64,000 nucleotides of DNA from Diadema setosum (GCA_033980235.1 CM067059.1:9555809-9619808); one strand, 5' to 3'; positions 12,563 through 27,400 are shown, counted from the first letter of the stretch. Translations and numbers: made by a program. The notes: generated from the sequence alone by a model not told the origin.

Positions 12563-15500
12563 GTGATGATTGATTTGGTTTTGCACAATAAAATCAGGCT
12601 AGTAATATAAAGGGATAGGATGATGTGTTGGAAATACGTTAAATTGAATTATGATTCATGAAATTTTAGTTTACTGCGAGCTTTTGCGTCATGCTGTCTT
12701 TTCATGTGTGTATATTGTACAATCAATCAGATATTGATGAGTTTGATCAAGCTTATAAGGGTTAATTTTTGTATTGTAAGATTTATGTCGAATAATTAAT
12801 CTCTTTTGCATCAATGGTTTGTGTTTAAGTCTCTTTTTTCATTTGTAGATATGAACCTCAATGTTATTTCTCTGCATGAAAAAAAAAGTGATTAAGCGAA
12901 AAAGTGAGAAGATACTAGTAACCCTTATTGTTAATTTTCGTTTCATTGTGAATATGATGCTGATATCGAACGAAATGCAAATATAGGAATATCACGAAAA
13001 GTGGTGTGCGTGTGTTTGTGTATACGCGCGCCCGCGTGTGTTTATGTGCGGATATTCATTACAATCTTTATCAGGACTATAAAGCAAAGACACGTGCTTT
13101 ATGTGTAATGAACGATCATTTGCTAATGCTAATACCAATTAGGTCGACTGTTTATATCACTACCCAAATGAAAAATCACTACACGTACGAAAAATTATTG
13201 ATATATGGATTTTTGAATCTTTCTAAATTCATTTCAGTTTTGAAAAGTGAAACAAAGTATAAGAAATCATAATGATGGCGGTTAATGCTGTATTTTTTTT
13301 TCTGTACAAGTTTTTATGAAGTCAGCTTTTTTTTATGAAATCAGCTCAAGTATTGATAGTTCTATTCAGGAAATAGAATCTCACAGTTAAGAAATGATTA
13401 AAATCACATAAATATAAAAGATAGTTCTTAATTGAAAACACGCGGACTGGGAAGTTTTATTAATATTCTTGGCCAAGCAATTCACTAAAACTTAGCAATT
13501 CTTCTGTATGAGCACGTCAGGGTCGTCAGCATGCCTGTGGAAGAGAAATATCTTAACGAGGCTTTAACAGTCAAACTGTAGTCAATATCATAACATTCGT
13601 GTAATTTCTTCATCACTTCAGCTTATTTTCCACATGTGAATGTGAATTTAATGAACCACACAAAGAGAAAGGAAAAGAACATAAATTATGACAACAACAC
13701 CAAAGTAGCATAGCCGTATTCTGGGAAACAGGAGTGTGTTCAGATTTCATTAAAATAAGGGTAAGTAGCACAGGAAAGGCAGTCGTGGTAAACCGCTTAT
13801 AAGGCCGGCCTTCGTGAAAGGTCCTTGATCTTTTGGGCCGCCCTTCATTTCATAAAATCGGAAGTGTAATACTCGAATATCTGAGTATGGTACGCCATTT
13901 GGAACATTGTATACAAGGAGAAAATCGTATCACATTGTAGGGCTTATGGACTTGCACAATTGAAAGGTAGACAAAACATACATAATAACATTTAGAAATC
14001 CATACATGTCATATAATTTATTTTTTTCTCATTAAAGCTATATCATTATATATATATACACACAAACATGTTGCATACAAAAAAATTGCGTATACATTTT
14101 GTGAATTTATGTTGTCGGAACTTTGTTTTTGCATTTTAGAACTGAAAAATATAAATCAGTCAGAGTTTAGACCCTTAAAAGTTTAGCGTGTGATCCCTGT
14201 AAGCTCTGACATAAGAAGGTACAACAGGTCCTATTCCTTATAGATTTCATAGTAGAACTGGCACATACAACATGCTCCGGAGACACATTCAATAAAGGGA
14301 ATGTACATTCATGATTACACTAAAATTGTGCACTTATGTCTTACGCCTGCTTCAACAATAATATTCATTTTGATTAAATTTTGCTGTACGTTGGGACTGG
14401 AAATCATGGAGGGGATTGGGGAATTCTTAATATCATTTGATAATTCACGCATAAGATTCGACCTCACTGGGACCGAAAGGACAACGAGAATATCATAATC
14501 ACGTCAACTGGTCGGATGCTCAGGCATGTATAGAGGAAGCTTTGGTACTACCTTTTCAACGTCGTTATGATTTCGCTTGATTTGGTATGATTTATAATAT
14601 TTTCGTCTTTGACGTAGCTCTCGTCATAATTCTTTCAGTGCCATTATGTGCTCCAGAAGTCGAGATTTCCCCTATTTGCTTCTTTACGTGTATGATATGC
14701 TTGCTTACATTGTCTGTTTATCTTCAATTTCATTGTACGTTCGATATCAACATCATGAAAAAATATCTATAAGTAACTTTAGAGGAAGGGCTTGTTCTTA
14801 CAAACTTTGCATTAGAAAATATTCCCCTCTCATATCCATAATAATTCAAACCCTGTTCATCAGGCAGATTCTTCTCGCGCTTATCCCGTTCGAACTTTAT
14901 GTTTTGGGTTTTTATGATGGAATCATGAGTTGTCATTGGCACTATCCATGATACATTTCAGATTTTATTATCAGGACATGCGACAAACCTACCGAAACCA
15001 TGAGCTTATAACATGCTACCATTTTAACAATGAGTAAGTAATGCAGTTGTTGTTTCCTTTAAAACAAGAGTCTTTTTACGAGACATGGTTGTCAACCCTG
15101 AGCCTAATTCCTTAACGTGGAGGACCACTGATCATTTTTAGTCTGGCCTCTTTACCCTTTGACCTGTCCAGCTTGATGCAGTGGAGCTCGATATACTACT
15201 AGTATACTCAATCATCTAGACTAGACTACATTCAGATGAACTTATGAAAACTGTCTTGTGATGTATAGATAGAATCATTCTTGATGTAAAACACCACATC
15301 TTTTATTTTGTTATTCCTCTGTTTAAGGCACTTGAATCAGGCGGTTTTTTTTTTTTTGTATGAACAGCACCTCAAAAGTCATAGAATTAATGCACCGTCA
15401 CTTTACATGTATCCAAGACAAATAATCTTGCCCCAAATTCACGTCTGATTATTAACTCTTTTTTTTTTCATTTCTATGTCGTTCACTTGAGACACAAGTC

Positions 15501-16160
15501 ACGACAAGAGTAAAGATTTCTAAACTGTAGGACAATCTGTCGGGTTCAGGATTTATACGCTTCATAAAAAGCTTCAAATTTCATTATGAAATACATTATC
15601 CCATTAAAGGATTGAAAAGTTCCTTTTGTCGTGTTCTTTCACCTCACTTGAAAAGGATTAGGAACGGAAGAGAGAGGTAGAAAAGGAAAGAATAACGCAT
15701 TGCCTACAGGTAAGAATTACACTCCTCGCCCAGAGTTGGATGGACGTCCTTGTCCAAATGAAGCAATGTTTACTGTTGTTGTTTTGTTTTTTCTTCGATG
15801 ACCCGGATGTTAATCTTCTACATCTCTATATTCATAGCCTCATAAACTGTCTTGTTCACAGTTATTGTTTTTGTTTTTACGTTTAATAGAAAATAATTCG
15901 TATACGCTTCCCAACATAGATTTAGCGTTAATTCCTTGAAAAGACTGGGTTGATATTTTCAAAGTTGGATTATATGAGTTTTCGTTTGCGTTTTACATTT
16001 GTCTGTCTCGCTGGCACTGACTGTCTGTCTGTCCGTCTCTCTAGATTTCTTAAATATATATATATTTTTTGTCAATATGGAAGCACGAAACAATCTGCTA
16101 ATTCAGCCGAGCTGTATAGTACAGCAAGCCATGAAAGGATCGTTTAGAATGGAAAACTGA
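12563..16160. other. Gene-poor spacer downstream of the gC1q gene
   Basis: I see no splice-bounded exon or recognisable domain. ORFs are below about 100 codons and of random composition. Scattered poly-T runs and a short CTGTCTGTCTGTCCGTCTCT stretch near 16020 are the only repeats noted. Confidence 0.45.
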
Positions 16161-16167
16161 TCATTGG

Positions 16168-16168
16168 A

Positions 16169-16208
<40 letters not shown>
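16168..16208. repeat. (GAAA)n microsatellite
   Basis: Ten GAAA units about 200 bp beyond the gC1q stop codon, in the presumed 3' flank of that gene. Confidence 0.9.
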
Positions 16209-16405
16209 CAGGAACACACTCTGATGCGAGAAAGCTACATAATAGTATATATACTCAATCAACAAAGGGTCAAAAAAGTGCGCTGCATTTTGCAGTGTAA
16301 CGTCAGAGCTCCCTTTCCCCATTCCTCCCTCACCCAACCCTCTTATTAAGACGGATATTTGGAAAGAAACGAGAGTAAACGACTAAAGATCCCATCAACA
16401 GTTGA

Positions 16406-19400
16406 TTACGATTTGAAGAGGAGGAAGCCGGAAAACGTGGAGTATCTGTAGATGTCGCTGAAAATGCCGTATTTATCTCCAGGTGCCAGCCGGAGCCACA
16501 CCGCGTCGCCTGCCTGTAGCTCCACAATCGTGCTCTGCGACTCCATGGTGTTGCGGGCACCTGCATCGGTGGACACGCCCACTAGATAGTCGTCGTTTTT
16601 CATCATAAGAACGCCAAGGTACTTGTTGTCCACTGTACGCAAACTGCAAGAGATATGACGAGGAAAATACGGCCACCTTATAACTTGGAGCATTTACTTT
16701 TGAAAGGGCAAGTTATCCCCCGAAAAGACAGTTGTGCTGTGGTAAGAAGTTAAAAAAAAAACCACCATAAAAAAAAAAAAAAAAAAAAAACGTTAGGACC
16801 AGTAAGGGGCAGTTGTGCGGGAGTGTAATGGGTATCGAATAGTGTGTAGACCTCTGTGTGTGTGTGTGTGTATGGGGGGGGGGGGTATAATTGGTAGCAA
16901 CGACACCTGACAGTTAACACCCCCCTCCCGTTCATATAACCCGGATCTATAGCTTTTTCATTTTCATAGCGGGGGTACCGTGGTATATAGCGAATAGGAG
17001 TCTTGACTTTCAGTCGGTGGTCCCACGTCTCACCACTATACGACTGACAGACTTTGGATCTGAAATAAACAAACGTGCTTATTCTTAGGCTATAGGGCTC
17101 ACACCCATAAATATTTCCCCATAGGGATGTGTGTTAAAAATCAAATTTCAAAAAATTCTGTAAAATAGCTGGGAGAAATGAGGTGTTTCAGCTTCACTAA
17201 CCTGGATAAGTTAGATATACCCTTTCATCCATCAAATTCTCAGGGTGGATAATTCAGTTCAAACTCTGTCCAGGGGTCCGCAAAGCCAGACTACGAGTTC
17301 TTGTCACTCAAAATATCACCCATTTTCCGTACACGTACCCAATGAAATATAGTCCCCTCAAATTCCACCAGAAAAGCTTTCATCTTCCAACCAAAATGCA
17401 ATTTGTAGAGGAATTCATACTCAATATCTACAGCTATTCAGTTTTTTGCCAAACTACATCATTGATTTTTAATTATTTTTTTTTCATTTATTTTGGTATC
17501 TTTGGTACGAATTTGTGAAGGGGTCTGGGACGGTCCATTGTATTTACGGGTGTGAGCCCTATACTTGTGATTCATTTCGGATCCAAAGACTGTCAGTCGT
17601 ATAGTCGCAAGTCATATTTAGTTATCAAACATAATTTGGTAAAATTCACTTAGTTAAGTAGAAAATTAAGCAAATGTCATTTGAACGAGTAGTAATAGTG
17701 TTACTAAATAACATATATTTAGGTCTCCTTTTTGCACGTTTAAAGATAATTTATTTGTTACAAAACAAGTGAAAGCTTTCGCGCGAGAATATTGCATATC
17801 ATTAATGTTTATTAAAAAACAATACTGGGCCAAGGAGGCTTTCATGAGGCACTCCACATGAAAGATTACGCATAGAGGTATTATTATTCAAATAAACATA
17901 CTGTTTTCTATCAATACGAACCATTCCAATGCCCTTCCAAGGGTGCATTGACCCATACGACCCCTGGTGGTACAAATAGCATCACGCGGATACGATGACT
18001 CACGTGCGTCTATTGGAGCATTAGTCTCATTACAAGTCCGTTTGATTTCAATGAATCATATCTCTACCCCAAGAAAGCCTTAGCCTGTAATGAGATAAAA
18101 CATTGCATTCTTCTCTACCTATCGACTGAATAACAAACAATGCCTCCGTATACTGGGAATGGTGTTTCAAGAATGCCGACTCCCATGAGTACAATGGGAG
18201 AGTGGATAGCACTGCTGTATAGAGCAGAAAATCCTATAGAATGGAGGCATGCACCTTTTATTGAATTTCGTCCGTTTAGAATTTTCCTTGAGGAAACTGC
18301 GGTACACAGAATACATACTACAGAAAATTATTTCCTCAAGGCCTTATCTCCAAATAATTGTATGCACAGGCACACACAAGTACATGCACTCATGATGTGT
18401 GATATTCTTTTAAATAAGTGTATATTTATGTATATCAGCATTATGAAAAACTGGTACCTAAAAATATGAAATCAAATCGAAATGATATCGGCTCTTGCCA
18501 AGTGTGATCATCATTGAAGAGAGGGAAAACATAGGTGAGGTTGGAATGTCGCTTGGCACCCATAAAATTATGCTTGCTATAGTTTGCACTTCATGCAATT
18601 AACCATTAGCCCGATACTTTACCTGTTATGGTTTACAGAATCTCTATGCAATGTGTTTACAATGCCCATTATATACATTCCAAAGTTAGTGTCGATTATG
18701 GAAGCCCACGCATGGAGACTCACACACACGCACACGCAGCGCGCACCAGTGACACGTCATTTATCATATATTTATTTATGATAGAGTTGTCATGAACACG
18801 ATTGTAATTACATACATAACAAAACATATTACGTATTATAGTATGATTGTTCTTTGGCCTGTTTCATAAAAATTGAGCGTAAGTTGCAATCAAACGCAAA
18901 GTGCGTTTCATAAGCAAGTCGCATCGCATGCCAAGTAACGCTCAATCTACTGAAAGTTGCGCTTGATTTTTAGTGAGATCAAGCGTATAAAGCTACGGTC
19001 ATAAAGGTTCGTACGAACGATGTGTTCGTACGAATGTCACTGTTCGTACGAATTCTGGAGTTCGTAGAGATTCGTAGATGGGGCACAGATTCTAACGGCC
19101 TTCTTACGAATTTCGTACGAACGCTGTTTAATTCGCAAGAAGAACTTACGACCTTTTAGAGAAACGAAATGATTTTCAGTTATACAATGGCCCTAGAATT
19201 CGTACGTTTTTCAGACTTACGGCCATCTTACGATTTCTTTTTGTCGTAAGATGGTCGTACTTGCAACTCACGGCACTCTCATGTCATTCGTAAGAAGATT
19301 TTACGATTTTATTTTTTTTTTTTGGGGGGGGGTATATTTTGTCGGGTTGTTTAAAAAGACGCTGCCGTGTCCTGTCGAAAATTCTGTAACAGTTGAAAGT

Positions 19401-21426
19401 TTTATACTTCAAGATGGCAGTAGTGTCAAGGAGACTACAACTGCAGCTGCATCTGCAAGTAGAGGAGGAGGAAGAAGAAGAAGATTCCTCCTCATCTCCC
19501 TCATTTCTTTTCTTCCCCTTCCCCTTTTCCCTTTGATTGTCTTCCCTTTTGGTCCCATATCTAACAGAGATGCTTTCTGGTCGAACACCTATAACAGAAT
19601 GAGGATTTGAACTTCGCGCGTTTGGCTTCATACCCCCTAAAACTCAACAGTTGCACAAATTGTGTACCTACGCCTTACGAGTCCCTTACGAACGCCTTGC
19701 ACACTCGAAGAGTTGTTCGTCAAAACGCCGTACGAATCTCCGTTCGTAAGGCATTCTTACGAAAGACGTAAGAGCCCTCTATGAAAAACTTAAGGCGTTC
19801 TTACAATCATCGTAAGAATTTAAGGCTTCTAGATTTGTCTGTCGACCCTACAAAATCTTGCGTAGTTCTTACGATGTTCGTACGACGCTCGTACGGCCGA
19901 CTTACGAAGAATGGTTTCGTACGAGGTTAAAAAAAAAAAAAAAAAGATCTTGGACAAGACCATCGACCCGGCTACGAACTTGCGAACGGTCTACGAACGG
20001 TCCACGAACGCTGGTTTCATACGGCCTTCATAAGAAGATCTTACAAAATTCTCTAAAATCGTTCGTACGGCGTTCGTAGCAGTTCTTAATGATATTTGTG
20101 ACCGAGCCATAATTCCTATGAAACAGGACTTAGGCCTACGCTCAATCATGTCCATAAAACGAGCGTAGTCGTAAATCAATCGCAACTCTTTATGAAACAG
20201 GTCCATTTTGCAAGCAATCAACAAGCAATTTCATGCCCATAATACATTTTGATATGATTTCATTACCTAACTGTGAAGTAGTACCAGCCAGGCACGGCAC
20301 ACACGAAGGTGTAGTTGGATGCCACGTAGTAACCGCCCTTGTTTTCCATCACATCCTGGAACTGGACTACTTGCGGCCCGCCACTTGTTCCATACTGCGA
20401 CCGGGTTGCTGCCACCGAGAAGGCAACTTTTCTGGAAGCATCCACTGAAACGTAAAACCATAGAATGTCATAGATACATAGATAGGCTGTTACAGAAAAA
20501 AAAAACAACTAGTAAGATCTTTGAAAAAACCAGTAACCTACCAGTAAATGTTTCTATCATTTATTACAACCAAAAAGAAAAACACCAATCAAAAATTATC
20601 ATAAAACTCTGCGCTGTGAAAGCGGGCCCTTAAAGGAGACCTCCGGATGATTTTCAGATTTTTACATTTGACCAACTATAAATTATTCATACTGAGGACA
20701 GAGTTTCAGAATTTGTAATAAATGGGATGAAGAATAAGAATATTTTCAAAATTAAGAACAAATTGCAATGAACTAGGATGATGACATGGCAGAGTCACCA
20801 TAAGAATGTATGAGTTGGGGCTCAAGGAAGCAGAACAAAAGAAGAAGGCATGCATAGATTATACACAGGTGAACTCGCAAGCAAGCGGCATTGCAATGGA
20901 ATTACACTGCTACATTTCTGAAATATGTGAACCTCCTATGTCATCATCCTTGTTCAGTGTAATTTGTTTAAGGTTTTTCAAAATATCGTTTCTCTGCTCA
21001 AGAACCACAATAAATTCCACCAATCTATACATGGAGTTGTCGATTTATGTACGACATGATGTGAAATTATAAAAATCGTCTGGAATGTCCCTTTAATGGA
21101 AAATACAAGCGCATAATTTTTTCCTGAATAGCTAAAAATCAACGTGTTTTTTTTTATTCTGTTATCAGTTTATTGTACACATAAATTTTAGTTATGTCCG
21201 AATGTGTACTGATTTTTTAAGAAAAAAAATGACTATTTCATTTGTAATATACGTTCAATACAGAAAATACTGAATAAATTGAATTTTGAACTTACAAATA
21301 CACAAAATAATGTTCTTATACACATAATGTATATTTACTTAGACTTCTGCTATGAATATTCATAAATATTATTATGTAGTATATCAAGCATGCGTTTGTG
21401 CTTATGATTATGTGTGTCTGTGTGTG

Positions 21427-21462
<36 letters not shown>

Positions 21463-24400
21463 CTAGCTTTTGCCAGACAAAAGAAGGATAAGATTAATTA
21501 TTGAGGGTATTCTTGTGTCCTCAAAACGAAAATCTGTCGAAGAGGCCGACATAAATCATGGGAAAGGTGAGACGCATCCTGTATGGATGCAGTGCTTGCT
21601 ACCACCTGGAACTTTTCTCAAGGATCATTTTGATACTATCACTTTCCTCCACTATCACTCGTGTGGGAAGTTTCCAGTGGATTCCGGGTATAATGCAACC
21701 TTTAAAACCCTCCAAGATATAAAAAATAATAATGATATCGCGTTTCCCACACGATCAGACCTCAGGAGGACATTTCAAAGCACTACATACATATTACAGT
21801 ATACATGCCAATCAGATTTAGTAGTGAGAGATTTATCATTCAAAAAAAAAAATTGGCAATCAAATTTGAAGTTATACTTTGTAGTTTTTTGGCATCAAAA
21901 GATACCTATGGCATTCAAATACATAAATATTGTCAGTAAATTTTTGTCCTCAAGACAATTTCATTTAATTTCATGATTCAATATTAGTTTCACTATCTTA
22001 TGACAGGAAAAACCCCTCGCGGTGCAAGATTATAGTACTCAAGCAGTATGATATACAATTCAGCCAATTTCTGCAGAAATCAATGTCTATTAACAAGAAC
22101 TGGGCCTTGTTTTATAAAAGGTTAAAAGTGATTATAAAGTTGATTTGTATCATAAGTCTATGGCAGCTTGTGTATTACGGAAATTTAAAATCGATTATAT
22201 CTTTATATCTTATATCATCAAAAGATACCTATGGCATTCAAATACATCAATATTGTCAGTAAATTTTTGTCCTCAAGACAATTTCATTCAATTTCATGAT
22301 TCAATATTAGTTTCACTATCTTATGACAGGAAAAACCCCTCGCGGTGTAAGATTGTAGTACTCAAGCAGTATGATATACAATTCAGCCAATTTCTGCAGA
22401 AATCAATGTCTATTAACAAGAACTGGGCCTTGTTTTATAAAAGGTTAAAAGTGATTATAAAGTTGATTTGTATCATAAGTCTATGGCAGCTTGTGTATTA
22501 CGGAAATTTAAAATCGATTATATCTTTTGATAAAACAGGGCCCTGTACTTTATACAATGTATAAGGCGTTAAACTGGAAATTTATTGTACGTGTATATAT
22601 CTTTGTTCCCCTGTCAATAGTCACTGAAGTATTCAGATCATTATACACCAGTGATTTTTGGTCAGCAATGTCAATTTGCTAGATTTGTTGAGATCATCAT
22701 GGTAAATCAGTCTAGGGGTGAAATGAATACCGTGAGGTCTTCAAAATTGTTCAAAAAATCATCGCAAATAAGAACACATGTAACAAGATTAGATGCCTTT
22801 GATTAAATCAAATTAAAATCAAATCTTATTTCCTAGATTAAAAATTCTCTCAGATGTAAAAGTTACAACAAATCAATGTAATTTTAAATATATAAATCAT
22901 TAGTGGAAAAAAAGAGAATGGGGTCAGTTTCCTTCTGTTTGCTTTTGTTACATATTACGTTCAAAAAGCTGCGTCACTTCGTTGATCCCTCGCATTTATC
23001 CCCAAGTTGAATTATCCTTCGGGTTTACTAGTGTGCGTGTGTGTCACACACATACACACTGATATAGCTTCTGACCATTCTAGCATTAAAGGGACATTCC
23101 AGACGATTTTCATAATTTCACATCATGTAGTACATAAATCGACAACTCCATGTATAGATCTCTGGAATCTATCATGGTTCTTGAGCAGAGAAACAATACT
23201 TTGAAAAACCTTAAACAAATTACACTGAACAAGGATGATGACATAGGAGGTTCACATATTTCAGAAATGTAGCAGTGTAATTCCATTACAATACTGTTTG
23301 CTTGCGAGTTCACCTGTGTATAATATATGCATGCCTTCTTCTTTTGTTCTGCTTCCTGGAGCCCCAACTCATGCATTCTTATAGTGACTCTGCCATGTCA
23401 TCATCCTTGTTCATTGCAATTTGTTCTAAATTTTGAAAATATTCTTATTCTTCATCCCAATCATCACAAATTCTGAAACCCTGTCCTCAATTTAACTAAT
23501 TTATAGTTGTTCAAATGTAAAAATCTGAAGATCATACGGAGGTCTCCTTTAACTGTTACGAACACTGTACTAGGGCTTTCTGTAGCTCAGTCGGTAGAGC
23601 ACCGGGCTAGCAATCTGGAGGTCTCGGGTTCGTATCCCGATGGAATCCCATTTTCTTTGCTCATTTTTCCATTAATAAATTATATTCATTTCTGGTCAGT
23701 TTCCTTCTGTTTGCCTGTGTTAATATATAAACATACATCTCAAGACGAGAATATAAGGAAAGCATGGCAATGTTGATGGCGATAAAGAAGCAAACCATGC
23801 ATGAAAATAATGGTTGTGATCAGTAAGTTTATTTCAACAAACGCGGTACTGATAGTAAGAGAGTCATTACATTCTGTTATGTTGACAAAAGGTTGCTCCG
23901 CTGTTGTCTTTATCGTGTTTGAGCGACGTGGAACCTCGGCAGCAATTGAGTTCGCAGCACCCCTTTGCTCCATCTGTACTTGACATTTGGAAAGAATTTC
24001 AAAAATGTAAATTTGCGAGATGTCCAACTGTGAGAGGTCAACAAGGTTGACATATAAACTCGAGCTGGAATTTAGATAGAGCACGTAGAAACAATTGCCT
24101 CTAGTGTACGCAAGAAATACACGTGGCACATATTGTACCAAACATATCTGTTGTGTATTCAACAAAACATAAAATTTACAAGGTATTGGTGTGGCTGTCA
24201 GAGTGTTTAAGAGTCGTTGCTTTTTGTTTCTTGGTTACGTAATTAAGCACGTTGTCTACTCCATCCTTATACGGCAATGTTAAAGCATGCATTATGTTCT
24301 CCCATATCCGAAAGGGGGTTATGGACACAACATCGTTTATAATCATCGAGTTGTTGTTGCTTTTTCTTGAAAAGTTAAAAGTATGTATGCAGCGCTTTTA

Positions 24401-27400
24401 CAGAATAAATAGCACCCCTTATACGTTTCATAGACCTTTTATCCTCCGGAAATCTCTCTGACTGGTGCTGTTTTCAGAAATTTCGACATATATGTCATTT
24501 TCATCTTCTGGGTTCCATTTTTGGTGCTGATGAAAGGCGGCAGTGTGAATATCTGTCCCCCAAAGATCAAACGTCAAAACGTTCTAAAACTTAGCTCTAT
24601 CTCACGTCCTTATTTCAATTTAGTGGAAATAGTAGAAATCTATAAAAGACCAAGTAAATAATGCTGGCTATGTTATTAGTAATGGATGAAAATCATCATC
24701 ACATGAATAACGGGGGTAATGGCGTATTTGTTGCTTCAGATAAAACTCAATGAGAATAGTAAATTATGCGTATCATCATGATAAGTATTTTCATGTTTGA
24801 TAGAAGTTATCGTTGTTTTTCCCATACAATTTACGTTAGTTATTGGTGTTGTGCCTATTATGACACTCGTCATTATGGCTGATTTTTATACTATTCTTCA
24901 AATAAAATGGTCAAGCTTAAAAACCTTACCTGAGACTGTACGCTCCTGACATCGTTTTCTATCAAATCAGCTTTTTCACTCAGCTGGACTAGACTCCTGC
25001 CCAGGAGATCAAGAGTTTTTCGGGCGCCATTCGAAAGTTCCTCCCGAAGGTCGTCTACCGTTGAAGTCTGATTTGATGTCAAGTAATGTCCTGGACTGTA
25101 GGCTACCAATTCGGCTTCCCTGAACCAAGCGTAAATGAACGAATGAATGGATACGAAAATTGATAAAATCAACTGAATAAAAAATTATAAGTAATGTGTA
25201 TAAGAAGTAATTGCTTGATAAAAACCCGCGTGAGTCTCGGCCAAAGGTGACCGAAACTATGGTATGGACTGGTGTATAGGCAACAGAATTCTCTTTACTA
25301 CAACCATCCAGTTCTAATTAGAACAAGGCGACATTAAGATGATGACAATTAGACCTCAACAAATGAGAGAAATACTAATCTTAACTGAAGCACTGCAGAG
25401 ATATAGCACATGGAAATTTATCCGTGTTTTTGGCGTAGGCAGCATTGTTCTCATGACCTAATGCCACATTTAAATCTTCAGAGAGGTTTTTGTTTTGATC
25501 GTAGACTGTGTTGATTTTTTTTTAAGGGCAAAGAGATGTATATCGCTATTCACTTATTATAGTTACAAGCTACGCATAAAACTGTTCCCTATAAGCCGCC
25601 ATGTGGTATATGAACGGGGTCATACGAAACCAACACCCACGAGTCATACAAGCCCATGAGTTCGAATTTGAAATGAAAAAATGTCCACGAGTCATACAGC
25701 TCACGAATCACACAGCCCTGAGTTCGACACTATTCAGCCTACGAGTTCGACATTACAACATGGGGGCCTACAATGTGTTGGTCTCATGGGCCTTGTTTGC
25801 TTAGTGTCGAACTCAATGGCTTTATGACTCGTGAGCTGAATGATTTGTGGGTGTCGAACTCGTGACACGCATCCTTATGAACATTGTTACGACCACAATC
25901 ACTCTGAGAATGAACGCACAAAAGAAACCATCAACTAATGTTCAGGCGGTTTATTAACAGTGATATTGTGGGTACAGACTCGTAATCGGTTTTCACATCA
26001 GTACAATAACGATCAATACAAACAATTACAAATCGGTAATAGAATCACTTACGTGCATTACAGTCCAAAATTTGAAAGCAAGTAACCCTTTGACAGTGTC
26101 CAGATACGATGTTCGATGCACAGATGAATGATCCGCGATGCACCGATGAATGATACCTCAGACGTAATCCAGAGGCGCAGGTTGTGATAATCCTTGTTAT
26201 TAATCCGGGGTAAAAATCCAGGATATACGTCCACAGCGAAACGTGCAGAATCCAAACGTTATGACGACCACGTCCAGTCGATGCGTTGAATGATGATTCA
26301 CTTTATATTGTCCAGCAAGGAATCCAACCCGTCACAGCTTTGCCGTAATAATGTCCGTTGACACTAAAATATGGAGTCTATCTCCAACGTAGGCAAATTA
26401 ATTCTCTGCAGGCAAAATGTCTCCCAGGCCTTATCTCCACAAATACAGTTTGTATAGCAGGTCAGCAGGTAACACAGGACTGACTATAACAAGTCGCTTC
26501 AGAGCCAGAAGTGACGTAACTCTCCAGAGCAGAGGTGTTGGGTACTCTGCCTACCTCAGAATTCCTCCTGCTTATATACTATCCATTCACCCCTTTCTAG
26601 TACATTCTGTAATTTTCTCCAACCTGGGGCTACATACCTGAACATACTAGCAAGTCCAAATTCCAGGAATCCTGGATGACTCACTGCCTAATATGTGCAT
26701 AACATCATTGCCAAAATTAACTACCAATCACATTGGGCTACAAGGGCAGTGCCTCACTCAGCCAGCACTTCCCAGAATTTTCTGGAATGGGTTAAATCAT
26801 TCTAGATTGAGTGAGCTATAATGTATTTCCTGTCAGATGCATACATGTACTGTAGCTTCATTGTATACCATGTAGAAAATTCTCCACTGATCTGGTCAGC
26901 CTGTATGTACTATATCTAATATCATAGAGAAGGTTCTACATTAATCTGGTCACCCTGTGTACATACAATGTACACATTAAAACAACCATGCATACAGGCT
27001 TGATACATGTACATAACTACTTGTGTGTACATTTGTGACACCATCCCCCATGGGAAAAAGAAAGCCTTGCCGTAGCAAGGGTTTCTTTTACCTTTACAAT
27101 TTCTCATTGTTATTTGCAATGAATGTGAGGTAAAATCCAAATCAAGCAACCATAATCACATACTATCACAGGCCTTTTAAATAGCCTCATTACTTCCATG
27201 TTCTCTTTTCATGGATACCATTTACATTGATATTGCTTGGATTCTTGAAGCTTATACAATCATGTCAAATTGTTTTGCATACATTAATGAATATGCTGAA
27301 CACATACACTGTAAGTGATATGTGATAAGTGATAACTTCTACTGTGCTATTTACTACCTATGTCACACCAACCGACTTTCTGTCATAGCACTCTTTCAAC

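Noticed and set aside
19251..19631. ORFs of 115-119 codons on both strands
   Set aside because: They fall inside the repeat-saturated TIR element and consist of low-complexity runs (poly-S/R, GGA and CCT repeats).
20806..21072. 88-codon ORF shared with 23376-23110
   Set aside because: Conserved only because both are copies of MITE family B; the third copy does not keep the frame.
21470..21976. 168-codon plus-strand ORF
   Set aside because: It starts at a TG repeat, lies antisense in gC1q intron 3, ends in the tandem duplication and has no recognisable domain or splice context.
23576..23650. Functional tRNA-Ala gene
   Set aside because: D, anticodon and T arms fold, but the acceptor stem strands do not pair.
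23740..24165. 141-codon minus-strand ORF as a stand-alone gene
   Set aside because: Only the 103-nt middle part fits as an exon of the gC1q gene; the flanks read as intron.
26058..26641. ORFs of 65 and 74 codons repeated at 30834-31417
   Set aside because: They are inside the LTRs and repeat exactly because the LTRs do; no function expected.
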